DNA from: Apostichopus japonicus
Lineage: Eukaryota; Echinodermata; Holothuroidea; Aspidochirotida; Stichopodidae
Assembly (NCBI RefSeq): GCF_037975245.1
Contig: NC_092562.1
Span: 11,533,501 to 11,597,500, forward strand
Reading direction: 5' to 3'
DNA length: 64,000 bases
Both the position numbers and the translations under genes were made by a program. The notes under the pieces were generated by a model. The model was not told where the DNA came from. It saw only the letters and a list, made by a program, of their open reading frames with translations, and searched no databases. The first letter of the stretch is position 1. The number at the start of each line of letters is the position of its first letter. Positions 39,801 to 51,600 of this stretch are shown here, piece by piece.

Positions 39801-41612
39801 GCAGGAACGCGCACAACTTGACTAGCAAAGATATGTACAGCGCCTTCGGCGCTATACGAAGTCTTAGAATTGGACACGCGCAAAATGTAATACCGCAACT
39901 ATTTTATACGCGTGGAATTGCATGAAAGAAAGCATGTCGGAATGCCAATACTTCTCCTTTTTTTTTTTTTTTTTTGGTGGGGTGAGATGGACGGCTAGGT
40001 GGGGAAAGTTGATTTAAGGTTATCCCATAGTTGAACCTCCCTACTTGACGTTTTAATTAGCCAACATATTCAAATACCCTAGTTAACCCTTTTTAATTTT
40101 TGGGGGGCCGGGGGGGGGGGGCTTATTAGCATCCCCTATGCGCGCTTTGTCCTACATTAAGACGTGCAAAGCGTGCTGACGTAAACAACTGACAGAAAGC
40201 GCAAGTGTATTTTTAGGTAAAGAGTTTGGGGCGGGGGTACTGAAGAATATTTCATAGCATACCCCCTACCTCTGTTACCTCGTAAAGGGACTAGGGGGTA
40301 TATGTAGAGTCTAGCTCGTTGATATTGTTAATGACCTACACCAAACAGAAGTACCCAACTTTAATTACATAGAACGACACATACCTGTTTATGGTGTAGG
40401 GTGTATTTCTACCACCCAGTCAGCTTCGCGCTGACCTTCAGCTTCGCCCCCCCCCCCCCCCAGACTCTCTCTCGTTGAATTTATCTTTGTTATAATAGTC
40501 TCAGAACTGATCCATGGTTTCACCTCCAGCTACCCCAGGGCCACCGTTACAAAAAAAAATACAAAAAAAAAAACATTAACCTCATTTAATATGCCTTGGA
40601 AATTGAAATAGTACATACCTGTGAAAGTTGATGGCGGGTGGATGGCAAGTACCTACTGCAGTAATACCAGGGAATAATAATTAAAAGAATAGTTCCCTGT
40701 GGCCGGAATATCGGCAAGCTACAAGATGTATGTAGGTTACCTTATCTCAATGTATCAGAAGGAACTGGAATTATTTACATTGCTAGACATGGTAAGAAAC
40801 CCCAAGACTTCTTCCCATAACTCCCCCACCATAACTTGTCTTTTAAGATTCCTTTAACATTGAACGACTTACACATTAAAGTTATACCCAGAAACCAGCC
40901 TGTATGGAAACACTAGTTTTAAGCATTAATTGGACAATTGTAAGATGAATTTGACAAATCATGCAACCAGAACCAAGCCCTGTATCACGTGACGGAGAGG
41001 TGATACCTTTGAAGATGAAAGTTACTGAGCAGCAGAAAGTTACGAATAGAGAAGAAATGATTGAAGAAGATAGATTCCTGCTGATTTAACATCGTCAGCT
41101 AGTCATGTGGAGATCATTACATGAGAAGAAGATTACGAGCAAAGCCACCTTATATACCATGAAGGCTACAACATCCAGCCAATCCCAGTACCATTAAGCC
41201 ATTGTGAAGATCAAACGACTGGAAAGCGTCTACCAGCCCATTAGAAGATCCAGGCAAATCTGAATTATAAAAATATTTCATATATAATTAAAATTGACAA
41301 TGAATGTTAAAACCTCGTGCAATAAACCATTACGTGCCACACCAAAAAAACAGTTTATCCTTCAGTTTATCCTTTTAGTAGATTCACTCTTTCGGTGATA
41401 GATATCATTAAATTGAATGTAACAAGTAAGGAAACCTCCCCGGGCCATCTACAGACTATGACAGAACGATCGATTAATTCTGATCCCAATGATACATCCG
41501 GAACTTCCTCTTCTCTTCCCCTCTTCATCTTCCTCTTCTCCACCCCCCCCCCCATAATCATTCACTACCCTCCCCCTTCTCCATCCTCTCTTATATCCCG
41601 TTCATCATACCG
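36896..41612. other. Gene-free spacer
   Basis: No exon with family motifs found. It contains a very T/A-rich (TTTATT)n-like stretch at 38755-38925, T-, G- and C-runs (39957-39976, 40102-40118, 40447-40461), and only short open frames without recognisable content. Confidence 0.5.
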
Positions 41613-41620
41613 ATACCGCC

Positions 41621-42813
41621 CATGGGCGGATCCAGGGCCTTTGTTTGGGAGGGGCCAAAGTGGCATTAGAGTGATATGGGGGAGGGGTCTAAGGGGAGGG
41701 GTGCCCCGCTGACCCGCACAAGCGTCCGAAAACACCGCATTGTAATTGTCAAGTATACATAAAAAAAATTGCATCAAATTTTGACTAAGCAACCATCATT
41801 TCTTTAGCATTTAGCATAATAGAGTATAAAACCTCCTTTACAGCATCATTTGAACCTCAAATTAGCCTATATTTCTTTTCATTGGGGCGAGCAGCGAACA
41901 TTTTCATGCCACGGGAAAGAATGAATTATCACCTACTATTCAATTTATTGATGTTAGACACACAAAAATGCATATTTCTCAGAAAATTTTGGGTGACAAA
42001 AGCCTTTCTAAGTGCCACCATTTTACATGTAGGCATCACCAGGATTCCAAAAAAATTCAAAAGGGGAGGGGGACACCCCCTCCCCTTATACCCCTCCCCC
42101 AGGACGGCGATTCGTGGCATGGACCAGCATTTGCCTTCTCAAGAGTTGGGAGCTATGTAAATGTATGAGCATGAGTATTTACAGTTTAACACCATTTTGC
42201 AGTTACAGGCTGGTTGTAAGAAATTTATCAGTGGCGTAGGAAGGTACTTTTGAGTGGGGGGGCTGAAGACTGATGGCCGGCCTGGGGGAGGGGTCTAAGG
42301 GGAGGGGGTGTCCCCCTCCCCTTTGGAATTTTTTGCATTTCCAGGTAGCCTCAGATGCAATTTGGTGCAATAAAGCACACTAAAACACCCACTCCATTTT
42401 GTAAACTTAATTTTGTATTTCACCAGGCCTTAGATGCAATTTGGTGCTCAAAATGAGATTTTTTTTCTCATTTGAAAATGAAAAAGGGGTTTTCTGACTT
42501 GCGAAGCGGGGGGGCGGAATGATACTTCCGCCCCTCCACATTTTTCACTGGGGGGGCTGGCGCCCCCCCAGCCCCCCCCGGTTCCTACGCCCTTGAAATT
42601 TATAACCTATGAGAAATAAAATTTCTTGAGAAAGATGATCCCAACTTTGTTTTATAAATATTTTAGAAAATTACACTTGGGAAACATTTTTTTTAGAAGT
42701 AAATTAACATCACCATTGTACACTTTTGTCGCACCAAATTGCATCTGAGGGCATTCAGCAATAGAAAATTTTCCAAAGGGGAGGGGGCCCCCCCCCCCTT
42801 GGATCCGCCAGTG
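41621..42813 (+). mobile_element. hAT-like non-autonomous element, 1193 bp, hosting a nested MITE
   Basis: Ends 'catgggcggatccaggg' and inverted 'cactggcggatccaagg'. Flanked by the perfect 8-bp duplication 'ataccgcc' at 41613-41620 and 42814-42821. The phrase 'gggtctaaggggag' is shared with the hAT remnant at 44279, so the two are related. No transposase remains. Confidence 0.85.
42229..42595 (+). mobile_element. Nested hAT-like MITE, 367 bp
   Basis: Ends 'cagtggcgtaggaagg' and inverted 'caagggcgtaggaaccgg', with the perfect 8-bp duplication 'aaatttat' at 42221-42228 and 42596-42603. Sits wholly inside 41621-42813. A truncated sibling is at 13831-14100. Confidence 0.88.
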
Positions 42814-43932
42814 ATACCGCCCATCAGCTTCTCTTCTCGTCAAGGTCGATCGTATCATTTTCAAGATTTAACCTAATAAGTGTTTAAGTTAACTACTCTC
42901 TCCTTAAAATTGTGAGAGGGCTGAGGCGAGAGACATGCAGAAAATAAAAGCAGTGCCTTCCTCCATGGATTACTTGTGGCTCAACCTTGTAACACGGAAC
43001 TGCAAAAGTCATACATGCGCATGCAATTGGTAACTCCTATGTCCTCTATAGCTAATCTATGCACTTTCCCCCAAAATGGCATGCATGTGTCATCGTGGAA
43101 CCGGGTAAAGTGACTTCCAAATTGAACTGTACTAATGTACCACAGCAAAAGAGAGAACAAATGTAATGATCCCCACCCCTCCACAAAGGATTAACTTGTA
43201 AGAATAACATCTTAGAATACCCACAGGCATCATTATCATAGTAATTCTTGGATACAACCAAAGAGTATAAATCTAACTGCAGATGGTGTCCTACATCAGA
43301 AGGATGTATGGTAGGCCTAAGCCATTTTATAAATGCAATATAGTGGAGGGTATACTGAAATTCGAATAATAGGCAACATGAGTGCCACGCTGCATGTGAT
43401 CATTTCTCATAATTATATAATACTATGATTTACCATTATAGGACCATGGAAGGCAGGTATATTCCCCCTCCCTAAGAAGAGGATACACCCCACGAAACAC
43501 ACCCCCCCCCTCCACACCAAAAAACTCACAATTATACTCTTAAAAGTCACTAAGACATAAGATATATGTTGCTGTAAGAAGACTACAGCTTCGAATTAGA
43601 CGTTTCATGAAGACTTTGCTTTGTTATAGGAGTAAGCGTTTTGCTTCCTTGAGTAAACACAACATAAGTATATTTTCACTCACCTTTAAGCTAATAGTAC
43701 TTACACTTTGTATTAACATTTCAGAAGTAAATGGTATAAACGGCTTGTTATTTCTTTTAAATCTTGGCGGCTGTTTGACTGGAACAGGTTGGCAATAGGA
43801 GGTGCCAAATTATAGGGAGGGAGGGAGGGGGGAGAGGGTAACAACCCATACCTTCTATCGTCAGTCACGGGAAAGTGGTTCTGTCGGGGGGGGGGATTAT
43901 TTATTCATTCGCGGAAGAATAAGACCACCCAG
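42814..43932. other. Gene-free spacer
   Basis: No gene recognised. C-runs near 43500 and short repeats only. Confidence 0.45.
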
Positions 43933-44115
43933 CAGGGGCGGATGCAGGATTTGTGACGGGGGGGGGGGTCTGACTGATCCAGCCGCACCTGAACGTAAGA
44001 CTATCTAAGCGGAGCGCCACCATCGGTTGGCGCGGAGCGTACCATAAAATTTTTGGCTTTACAAACCCCCCAGATGGCCGGAAACGGCACTTCCCGAGTA
44101 TTCTAAGCTGCATGT
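43933..44115 (+). mobile_element. Truncated hAT-like MITE fragment
   Basis: The left end 'caggggcggatgcagg' is followed by the shared core 'ggttggcgcggagcgta' and 'ggaaacggcacttcccga'. The right terminus is not visible. Confidence 0.6.
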
Positions 44116-44278
44116 ACCTAGGCTGAAAATATGGATCTCATGTCTGCAATTTCTCAATTGATGAGAAAAAAACAATCTATGAAATATGGTAATACATATC
44201 AGATGAGTTGAGATGATACAAAAATCATAATGCCTTTAGCCCCCAATCCCCCTCCCGTTCCGTCACCACTGTTTGATG

Positions 44279-46859
44279 CAGGGCCGGATCCAGGATTCTG
44301 GAAGGGTGAGGGGTTTGGCCTCCAGTGATCCTAGGGTCTAAGGGGAGTGGGTTTCCCTCTATCCATTGTGAAATTCTTGAACAGGAAACCCCCCACAATT
44401 TAGCCATGAAAAGCACCTACTAAACTAAACTTTTGGGAGTTCCGATACCTCCATATTTATCATCACTGAAGGAATGAGGGTAAATAGTGCAAATATTGCA
44501 CCGTTGGAGTCATGGCGAAACGTTTCTTCATTTGGGAACAGACACCATCTACAAATGGTATGGCGATTGCTCGTTTGAAATAATCCCTTGGGGTCTCAGC
44601 TGAATGCGTTGCCCGGTATGCATTCCTTCCCTTCGCCCGAGGTCTAGCTTCTTCGACATCCAGCTCCTTGGCGAGGTCTAGGGCATCCTGGTACTAAAGG
44701 GCAAACCTAGCATCAATATCCCTTCGGATTGCTACTATATCGTTGCTGACCTCTGTCAGTGATGTGTAGGCGGATCTAATATCCATGTCCCTCTACTGCA
44801 GCTTGGTGGTAATTGCGCGCAGTGGGTGCAGAACGTTCTTCAGGATCACTAGGCACACAATCATCTTAGAGTTGCCGAAGTTCGCTAAGATGCCTTGAGC
44901 CCGCTTTTTGGTTTCACCATCCCACTTCCAATTCTCCTGTATTAATTCTGATATTTCCTCATCTTCGTTGTAAAGGTGAGGATTGATAATTATGTCACGT
45001 GCGGATTGAACCGACGACGCTAGATACATGAAGTTATCAATAGCTTCGAACCGTTCCACCCACCTGGTTTTGCAAAGTCCTTTCAGCTTATGTTGTTCAG
45101 TATGTTTGCGCGCCTCCGGTGGCTGTCTATCTCTTGCTACGACGATGTAAATTACCCGATGTAGGAAGCCTTGTCTCTTGTGAGACAAATCGAAGAAGAG
45201 ATTCTGTGATACACTTCTGGATTTGGGGGAGTTTGGATGCCGACGCAATGACAAGATTTAGCTTGTGGCTATTACATGGTGTGTAAACTGCATTTGGCAC
45301 ATCCTTTCGGAACAGTCCTTGAAGACAACGATTTCCAGATGACATTACGGAAGTTGTATCGTAGGCCTGACCCCACACATTTTCTACCTTCAATCCGCAC
45401 TTCCTAAGTTGTTCCTGGATGGTTCTGACAAGATGATCGGCCGTCTCCCGACTGATATGTGAAATCAAGCAGCCCTTCTTTAATCTGTACTTCCTCACCA
45501 TCGTAATTAAGGTACATGAGACACAAAGTTAGTATGTATTGATTGGCAACATCGTCTGTCAGTTCGTCAGCTATGATGCTATAGTAAGGACACTGCTCAT
45601 CATTAATTCTGTTGGTAGTTGTCTTCTGCATAAGCACCTTGATTTCGTCTAGTGTTTCATTCTGGGTGGTTTTTGACGTATATGTGGCATTTTTTGGATA
45701 GGTTGCCAAAAACTCCCGTAAATTGGTATCGGTTTTGGCACGAAATTGTATCAGTGCTTGTAGATTCCCCTTGTTCTTGGTAGCATCTGCTGTGGAGTCG
45801 TCCCGATGACCAAGCAAGGCTGAACACTGGCGACCGGCCGAGATAGAGAATGCATTCAACAATGCTGGCCAGAGCAGATTTTTGCATGGCGTACTGCTGT
45901 TAACGTTGCTGTTCTAACTGAAAGTCAATTCTTTCATCCGGGTTTTCATGGGTTCTTAGGAAGGTATCAGCAGCCACAACACTGGACTTATGGAAGGCAG
46001 TTGTCTAGTGACCGGGGAGGATGCCTTCCGGAAGTCGACGAAAGCACGTTCAACCAAAGTTCCAAATTTACATTAAATTAGGGTGTAGGCTAAGTCTTGA
46101 TTTCCCTTCACGTGACATTCGACCGCGGACCACATACTGTTCCGTGGCATTCAGCACAGTGTGTAAGTTAAATCTCCATAAAAAGGCCAAGGCTCCACTA
46201 CGAAATTTCTATTCGAACCTATCCTAACGTATGGGAGTTTATGTACAGATGAGATGTAGGCCTAAGGGCCTTAGGTCCGCGAAATAACGAGGTGAAGGTG
46301 GGCATACATGGAGCAATTACATATAAAATGACGGACAGTTGAATTTGGCAATCAATATAATATATCTGTCATATTCAAGTCGAATCAGTCATAACTGTTA
46401 AATATGCACACTAAAAAATGCATGTACTGTATAACAAGCGACGATCAATTGATGGCGCTATGCAGCTTTTGAAACTACTCAGTTTCATGAAGAATTCGTT
46501 GGCGCATCCTATGCAGCCTACCGCTCTGCCACCTCACCGCCCAAAAAAAATCGAACACCACCTCAATTTTGAAACTTTTCGGTCTGAAAATTGAGATTTT
46601 TAGGCATTTTTGGCACGTGTAGCACGCGTGCACACTATAGTTCATGTGACGGAAAAGACACACCTGGCTGACTTGTAAGGATAACCGGCCTTCTGACGTC
46701 CTACATGTTTAAAATTGGCGTTTAATTTAATTATTTTTTTCTCTCTCTCTTTTTTTCTCTCTCTTTTTTTTCTCTCACTCTTTTTGTTTCTCTCTTCTTT
46801 TTCTTTGGCCAAGAGCAGGAAGGTCCGGACCCCCTGGACCCCCTCTGGATCCGCGCCTG
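44279..46859 (-). mobile_element. Probable hAT transposon remnant
   Basis: The left terminus 'cagggccggatccag' and a right terminus that reads inverted as 'caggcgcggatccag' bracket a decayed transposase frame. No matching 8-bp duplication flanks the pair, so the right terminus might belong to another copy. Confidence 0.45.
44455..46065 (-). pseudogene. hAT-family transposase pseudogene (DUF4371/ZMYM type)
   Basis: Catalytic protein of a hAT DNA transposon, broken. In order on the minus strand: a 'DFRKA' and 'HKSSVVAADTFL' region (~46050-45960); 'NKGNLQALIQFRAKTDTNL'; 'YYSIIADELTDDVANQ' (the family IADE/T motif, near 45570); 'VWGQAYDTTSVMSS'; 'YTPCNSHKLNLVIASAS'; 'KTRWVERFEAI' (near 45055); and 'RDYFKRAIAIPFVDGVCSQM' (near 44560), the C-terminal dimerisation part. 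Continuity needs several frame changes (about 45955, 45860, 45470 and 45215), and in-frame stops occur at about 45901 and 44694. Non-functional. Confidence 0.85.
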
Positions 46860-47056
46860 CGGCCAGCTGGAGTATACTCCCCCTTTTCAACCTCAACACA
46901 ATCTTGCATTGAAGCTAACAATAACCTATTGTTAGTCTAAAATTCTAAAGATACCTCAGAATGCACCATTTGACGTCTTAACGTCTAATTCTGCATCGGA
47001 GTCGGGCTACAACCACGCTATAGGGTCATACCTTATTCCAATTATAGAATTCTCCA
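46066..47056. other. Gene-free spacer
   Basis: Contains a poly-pyrimidine CT/T tract at 46735-46805 next to the hAT-type terminus. No gene seen. Confidence 0.45.
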
Positions 47057-47240
47057 TTCGCCTCTGGTCCTTCCATAAAGGTTCCTTTCACTGACCTATA
47101 TATTGCGCAATATTTTGGGGAAATCATAAAACCCTCTTTTGCACGGACCGTGCTACTCTTCTTCGTCTCATGGGGGTTAGACTGGGGGTTTGAGAGGGTC
47201 TAAAGTACTTGGGAAACTTTGGAAGGAATAAAGACAATAA
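47057..47240 (+). repeat. Dispersed repeat, copy 1 (pair with 62332-62521)
   Basis: Near-identical to 62332-62521 over about 185 bp: 'ttcgcctctggtccttccat', 'cctcttttgcacggaccgtg' and 'ctaaagtacttgggaaactt', ending 'aataaagacaataa'. Likely the 3' end of a retroelement, with an AATAAA-type signal. Confidence 0.85.
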
Positions 47241-47689
47241 CATATAGATGCAAAAGCAGATTCAATGATAGTTTATTGTCAATTCAATCCACAATATTAA
47301 TACCTACATGTGATCGAAGTAATACTTTCTACAGATATTCTTTCACCCCTATATTACAATATATTGTCCAAGGTTCCTAAAGTACAGGTTTCATTAAGTT
47401 TTCAAATCAGAGCCTTATTTAGACGAGTGTGCAAATTTGATGCCAGAGACCCAGTATCTGTACAATACATAAGGTGAGAAGAAGAAGACAAAAAGAAGAA
47501 AGGAAATGAAACGAACCGCAGAGATATTTACTGTAACTTTGGAAAATAAAAATTAATATTTAATTTTTTCGCGTCACGTGATTAGCTGAGGTGTCATAGT
47601 GTATATCGTCTCCTGCACTTAATAAGTTCATAGTACCACTTTACTGGTCCCATATACCACTAAGTGTTATATAACCACAACAATTTACA

Positions 47690-48315
47690 GGGACAAACTA
47701 AAACGAATGACAGCGAATGACAATTGACTTTGTACAGGGTCAATTATCATTCGCGAATGACAACGAAGGACAGTGGTGAGAAGAGATAGAACGATTATAG
47801 AGGTGGTGTTAATGCGGTTTTTAGTTTTCTGCGCAAAAATGATTTGAGGAAATTTGCATGTTACGTGGTTGTAGGGTTTTGGTGTAATTTACGGATAGAA
47901 ACCACGGGGAAAGTTATTGTGTGAGAATGCGCTTGAGTGCTGTGCTTTTGGCATTTACTTCTGTAGATTTATATAGAAAGATAACTGAAGCCGTTTCAAG
48001 ATTATAGTATTGTTAGTTTCTAACAATAAATATCGGAAAAAGATTTTAAATCTACTTTTTAAATCAGACTTACAATTTCGCTTACTATAGGTGCGTTTGT
48101 ATTTTGTCCGTACTTTACTAGATATGCCACGCACTTCGCGACCACTAGGTTTGCGTGGCTTATACCCACGAAGTTTGAACTGTGATATCCGGTTAAAGCA
48201 AATGTCTGTGCTGTCATTTCTGTCATTCGTTTTAGTCAACGCAATTTTTTAGTGTGTACAACATATTGTCATTCGTTATGTGTAACACAATTGTCATTCG
48301 TTTTAGTTACACCCC
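47690..48315. mobile_element. Putative MITE, ~626 bp
   Basis: Inverted ends share 'aactaaaacgaatgaca' (left 47696; right, inverted, ending near 48309). Further 'cgaatgaca' copies lie subterminally on both sides. Flanks aatttaca/aattagca match 6 of 8. The interior frame is not recognisable. Lies just downstream of the SLC6 gene's stop. Confidence 0.55.
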
Positions 48316-48510
48316 AATTAGCACGTTGACCTATTACATTCAAACTTTGATTCATCAACTGGTATCTCTAACAGACATCCTCAAGAAATAAATGCACCCA
48401 GCAGCTAAACCAAACTATACGAATTATAAATACCAAGCCAATTCTATATAAACGATTCACATTTAAAGTCAAATCCAACCATAAGCATACAGGCAACTCC
48501 GTTAATTGTA

Positions 48511-48609
48511 TTAAGCGGTAGGCCTATCTGGATAGTAACCAGCCTCTTCACGATGTTTGAGAAGACGTGGTCCCCATGTTTCACTCGGTTTGGTGAGGAT
48601 TTTGACTCT
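48511..48609 (-). CDS. SLC6A5/SLC6A9-like: SLC6 exon 13 (C-terminus, stop)
   Basis: Acceptor 'tttcttggcacag', 32 codons plus TAA. Codes '[14 protein letters not shown]', equal to the family tail 'L..P...WGP'. Upstream intron carries (GAT)n-like repeats at about 48640-48690. Confidence 0.88.
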   Translation of the reverse strand, partial: RVKILTKPSETWGPRLLKHREEAGYYPDRPTA

Positions 48610-51600
48610 CTGTGCCAAGAAAAAAGAACAATAATTATAATCATCATCTTCATCATCATCATTAACATCATCGTCATCATCATCGTTGGTAAGTAAAGAT
48701 CTGCTAAAAAGATCTGAATTCCGCACTCCAAATTTAAACCAAAATCACGACCTGCCAAAAAGAAACTTCCTACGTTTATGATTACTAACTTTAGAATGAG
48801 TTTAGGTACATAATATGTTGAGAAGAAAGGTCTAGTGTTTAGTTAAACTATTTCATTTCTTTCACGACTTTAGGCAAAGATCTTATGTCTTTAAACTTAA
48901 GTCTACATCAACTTTCAGTTAAAGCCGCATCATGCATTCCGTTATAAACCGACACACAGACCTATGTATATCATAATGAAGCTATTGACACAAATCGTCT
49001 TTTTCACATTTGAGTGGTTCCCTATCATCACAAAATTATCATAATATACTTCTTTTCAACAGGAATTCACCGTTTTGCAAGAAATGAGAACATTTTTGCA
49101 TTTTTTTTTTTACAAACACGATTTGAAATCAGCGGATCCATGTTTTTTTCGTTAACAGAACATTCCCCGTGGAGTAATACTGCAGTACACCCTGTGAAAC
49201 GCTACTTGAAGATTCGGATAGCAGAGAATCAAAGATAGATTTCGAAAATGGGGTCAGTGACACTTGACATAATATTCATCGTTCTACCAATGAATTTCAG
49301 GTGAGTCTCGTTCTGTGTTATACTTTTTACACGGCTTTTTTCCATACGCAACGGCTAGAGCACGTGTGTGCTATATATGTACAGCTGTCCTGTACAGTAT
49401 GCATAAAGGTTAGTAAATCTGCGATACACTGTATAGGCCCGTTTCGCATGTATAGATACGTTTGTTTACTACACAAAATACGTTTAGCCTACGTTGGCGT
49501 ATTTATAAACAAAACTATCATTGTTCGTTTATTTTCAAAGGACTAATTCTTGTAGAATGACGCACCTCATCATAACAATGTGATTGTCAAAACTAAAGAA
49601 AATGATTTAGGCCGTCGATGATAGGCATCGAGGAATGCATGTAACTCGACTTGAATTAGTAGGCCGCCTAAAATTTGGGGAGAAATGCAAATGACTTAGG
49701 TATACTGACAGCTCTAGCAGAGGCACGAAAATTTTGTCAAGGTAATAGTTATACTAACGTACAATATATTTTGACATTTGCGGAAACGATGACGTTACCT
49801 TGGCAACCATAGCGAACATTTAGAGGTTAAGTGTATGATAAAGCATAGCAAACAAATATTGTCGGTCCTGTAATCCTCCACTTTACAGAATGTAGGCTAC
49901 ATTAAGTACTAAGCCAACTATCTACCTTACCTGCCAGACTGACCCTTCATCCGTCTTAGTAATCAACGCATATATCATGTATATGGGAAACGCAGCGAAG
50001 GAAGATAGCGAAATGATCCAGCCAAATATCTGTGCAGATACTGGAAACACGTATCCATTGTACTCGATGGGAGTGAAGAACACAAAATTGGTTAGGGAGA
50101 CAAGCTGCAATGGAGATATAAATAAACAATGAAAAAACAATGAAAAAAAAATCATTTAAAAAAAGGAGGTACCTTGGGTTTTTATTAATTACGTAAACAT
50201 TTATTCTGCATGGCACTATAATTGACAGGTTTGATTCCATTCATAACTTTGATTGCAAGGAAAAGTATATAGTTGCCCTTCCCCCAGTGGCGGGAGCTAG
50301 GGGTATTGGTCAGAGGGAGCGAGAATTGCCTGTAGGGGCGCTTTTGAAACTCTCTAAGAGCGTCACCACAGGTTGGCGCGGAGCGTACAGATTTTTTTGA
50401 GTAAAGATATTCCCTAAATCGCCGGAAATCACCCTTTCCGGGCCTTGCTAGTTTGCAGATAAACGAAGAATAAATAGCCGTTTAAGCATTTTGTCAGAAA
50501 ATTACAGCAAGAAAATGTGACAAATGTCAATATTTAGACGAGGAGCGCAATAAAAAAGTCAATAATCGCGAATAAGTAAAAAGTCGTAAAAAGCTGAAAA
50601 GGGCGCCAGCAGTACATTTGATTCCGTCAGGGGGGGGGGGGGGGGCATTCGCCCCCTGACTATATGGACGCTCCGCAACTGCCTTCCCTTAGACAAATTT
50701 TGGTAAAATGAAGAATTGAATAATGTTTAGGCTGTACCGCACATACCGTTATTAATGTACCGTACGTTAGGAATTTGTGTGTGTGTGTGTGTGTTAATGT
50801 CTGCTGGTGAGGGAGAGAGAGTGAGGGGTGGGGAGGGGGTGGGGGTTGTTTAATTTTACTCCCCGGGCCCCAGCTGTTATTATTTTTCAGCTGCTTTACT
50901 ATAATGTTTACCCTATACCTATTGAGCGCATCAAACTTTAAAATGAAGTAACTGTTGCAGCTATAAGTGAATCAGACAGAAAATGTCATTTTATATGAAA
51001 ACCACAACCTTTGTACACATGTCACTATCCACCTTCCTTAATTATAGCAACAGAATAAACATCAAATATACACTAAGAAAGTTAGAACTAATTACCATTA
51101 AAGCGAAAGGTGCAATAAAACCAATGCAGATTTTCCAATACATTCCTGGTTTCGATCCCATCATCACTTTGACGTCATCACAGAATCTGGAAAAACCTAA
51201 AATGATATGAAAAGCTAATATAATACAAAACCGGTCGGCTTATGGACGGAGTTAAAATCGTACTTACATGTTATGTATAGTTCCCTTTTCCCAAGGTTTT
51301 TTTTTTAGAAATGTTATAGGCCTATTAAAAGGGGATGGTAGAGTATCGATAATGGGTTTTCACCTATGGCGAAGTAGACTATCTTTGTGTGTTCCTGATA
51401 AACTGTTCTTTGTCACATTGTCTGTCATCGAAGTGCCTTCGTAGTGGAAATCTATGAGGCAAACAAGTTACTTAACATCATATGAGAACTGTCTTAAAAC
51501 TTACATTTTATCCACATTTGTATTGATCTCGTTCAAGTCTTTCTGATTTATTATTTGTTGCATTTTGTACCTCGTAAATCAAAAGAAAAATGGCAACGTC

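Noticed and set aside
47955-48239. 94-codon basic frame inside the 47690-48315 element
   Set aside because: No recognisable domain; lies in a MITE-sized element and is AT-driven Lys/Arg-rich.
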